Assembly (NCBI RefSeq): GCF_910592395.1
Contig: NC_088325.1
Location: forward strand, 9,304,109 to 9,368,108
Reading direction: 5' to 3'
Origin: Lineus longissimus
Lineage: Eukaryota; Nemertea; Pilidiophora; Heteronemertea; Lineidae
DNA length: 64,000 nt
Made by a program: the position numbers and the translations under genes. Below the pieces are notes generated by a model. It was given only the letters and a program-made list of their open reading frames with translations, did not search any database and was not told the DNA's origin. Below, in pieces: positions 63,195 through 64,000 of the stretch (position 1 is its first letter; every line of letters starts with the position of its first letter).

Positions 63195-64000
63195 TTAATT
63201 AAGTAGAAGCATATTGTTAAACTCTGGGTTATCCCCAAAATACTTGTTTCTTATCCTTTTCGACTCGTTTATCACGTTTTGGTCTCGATAGTCAAACCAG
63301 TTTTCATTACGCTTATTGACCATAAAGTTAAATGAGCGGCCCAATTGCTCTTTGAAAATACTCAAGTCGACTGTGGAACTCTTCTGCCTGTTTTGTGTTT
63401 TAGACATTGGCCGAATGTTAAACCAAGAGTAACACAGTTCTGGATGATCTTTGAATTCCTTGATTGGTAGAACATGATCCAACTCCTCATCTACTATTCG
63501 AACTCTGTTCTCGGGACTTTGTCCTATTCTAACTCTGTTCTCGGAACTTTGTCCTATTGTAGATAGACCCCTTTGGTAGTCTAACCAATCCATGAAGAAC
63601 TCATTGGAACAACCTAGATGTAATTTCGAGTTATCAGGGCATTCACCTTTGGCTATTCTGTTGATGTTAACTCTCAAGTTTTGTATGTCTCTATTACCAT
63701 TTTTATCAAGATAACCTTTGTAGTATGAATTAAAACAAGCTCTACATTCACGTCTTTTTCCTTCTTTACCGAATTCACCATCACTTAGTAATTTCACTTC
63801 TCCACATTTACCACATTTCTTGGTTAACGTGGAACCACATAATTTACAGTAGTCCAGTAACTTGCCTCTTCTGTTCTTATCAAATTCACTTTCAGGTTTT
63901 GTTGCATTGCACTTAACACATTTAAATGTAGGCCCTGAAACTACTGGTTGATATCGATTAACAGGATACTGATAAACAGGATACCGATTAACAGGATACT
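63195..64000 (-). CDS. M3 HNH endonuclease-like protein with zinc ribbons (partial)
   Basis: The frame is open from the right window edge (YPVNRYPVYQYPVNRYQP, a tandem repeat) through Cys pairs (FKCVKCNAT, DYCKLCGSTLTKKCGKCGE, CRACFNSYYKGYLDKNGNRD), LHLGCSNEFFMDWLDYQ and a duplicated 36-bp unit (SSENRVRIGQSPENRVRI). The HNH core follows: DEELDHVLPIKEF, CYSWFNIRPMSKTQNRQKSS. It ends LLLN with a stop at 63195-63197. The DH, N and N..K residues of an HNH nuclease are present. It is homologous to the truncated M1 gene at 24600-25027. Such genes occur in Maverick-like elements; the target is unknown. The N-terminus lies outside the window. Confidence 0.75.
   Translation of the reverse strand, partial: YPVNRYPVYQYPVNRYQPVVSGPTFKCVKCNATKPESEFDKNRRGKLLDYCKLCGSTLTKKCGKCGEVKLLSDGEFGKEGKRRECRACFNSYYKGYLDKNGNRDIQNLRVNINRIAKGECPDNSKLHLGCSNEFFMDWLDYQRGLSTIGQSSENRVRIGQSPENRVRIVDEELDHVLPIKEFKDHPELCYSWFNIRPMSKTQNRQKSSTVDLSIFKEQLGRSFNFMVNKRNENWFDYRDQNVINESKRIRNKYFGDNPEFNNMLLLN

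Larger units (their letters stand above)
55193..64000. mobile_element. Maverick/Polinton-type element M3, truncated on the left and cut by the window edge
   Basis: The gene set is a zinc-finger protein, a Gln/Asn-rich protein and a basic membrane protein on plus, then (on minus) a structural protein, a family-B polymerase, a membrane protein, a Pro-rich protein and an HNH protein. Gene density is high, with short AT-rich spacers and several TAAATG starts. No integrase, ATPase or major capsid gene lies within the window part. The polymerase and HNH genes are homologous to those of M2 and M1. Confidence 0.7.

Noticed and set aside
63950-64000. Short spaced repeats at the window end that resemble a CRISPR array
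   Set aside because: The 16- to 17-bp units are tandem, lie inside the open HNH frame and have no unique spacers; the setting is eukaryotic.

Overview
The window is eukaryotic DNA and looks like a repeat-rich invertebrate genome, probably a marine lophotrochozoan or invertebrate deuterostome. That placement is an inference from spliced host exons with metazoan domains (ankyrin repeats, an Ig domain joined to a transmembrane segment), a non-LTR retrotransposon with a 2A peptide, Maverick/Polinton elements with capsid genes, and PIF/Harbinger and pogo transposons. No species can be named from the sequence alone. There are no bacterial operons, rRNA, tRNA or CRISPR arrays.

Layout. 1-1033: end of a decayed Maverick (M0) with an integrase and a membrane-protein remnant. 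3780-15030: five copies of a modular interspersed repeat (R1), a small inverted-repeat element, two ankyrin exons of a host gene on the minus strand (5169-5676), a decayed LINE (LINE-A, 6646-11092) and a 5'-truncated LINE with target-site duplication (LINE-B, 12475-14432). 15318-35241: two inverted Maverick copies (M1-left on plus, M1-right on minus) with double-jelly-roll capsid, penton-like, HNH, integrase and A32-type ATPase remnants. M1-left is split by a Ty3/Gypsy element with 163-bp LTRs (17726-22618). M1-right is split by an apparently intact pogo-like transposon (30134-33329). 36122-39117: an apparently intact PIF/Harbinger transposon with both of its genes. 39650-41697: a dead second pogo-like copy. 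42983-51189: two consecutive exons of a minus-strand host Ig-superfamily membrane protein, whose roughly 7.8-kb intron holds an inverted-repeat element, an AT-rich Maverick-type DNA polymerase remnant (M2) and smaller repeats. 54570-64000: the 5' end of a 2A-bearing LINE that reads openly into a third Maverick (M3). M3 carries structural, membrane, polymerase and HNH genes and runs off the right edge.

How the parts work together. The Maverick copies share a virus-like gene set: protein-primed family-B DNA polymerase, RVE integrase, A32 ATPase, capsid proteins, HNH protein and small membrane proteins. Most copies are broken by stops, frameshifts, deletions and nested insertions. Many of their start codons sit in the hexamer TAAATG, a possible promoter signal. 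The Harbinger and one pogo element are the only mobile elements here whose coding capacity looks complete. Host coding sequence is limited to the four exons named above.
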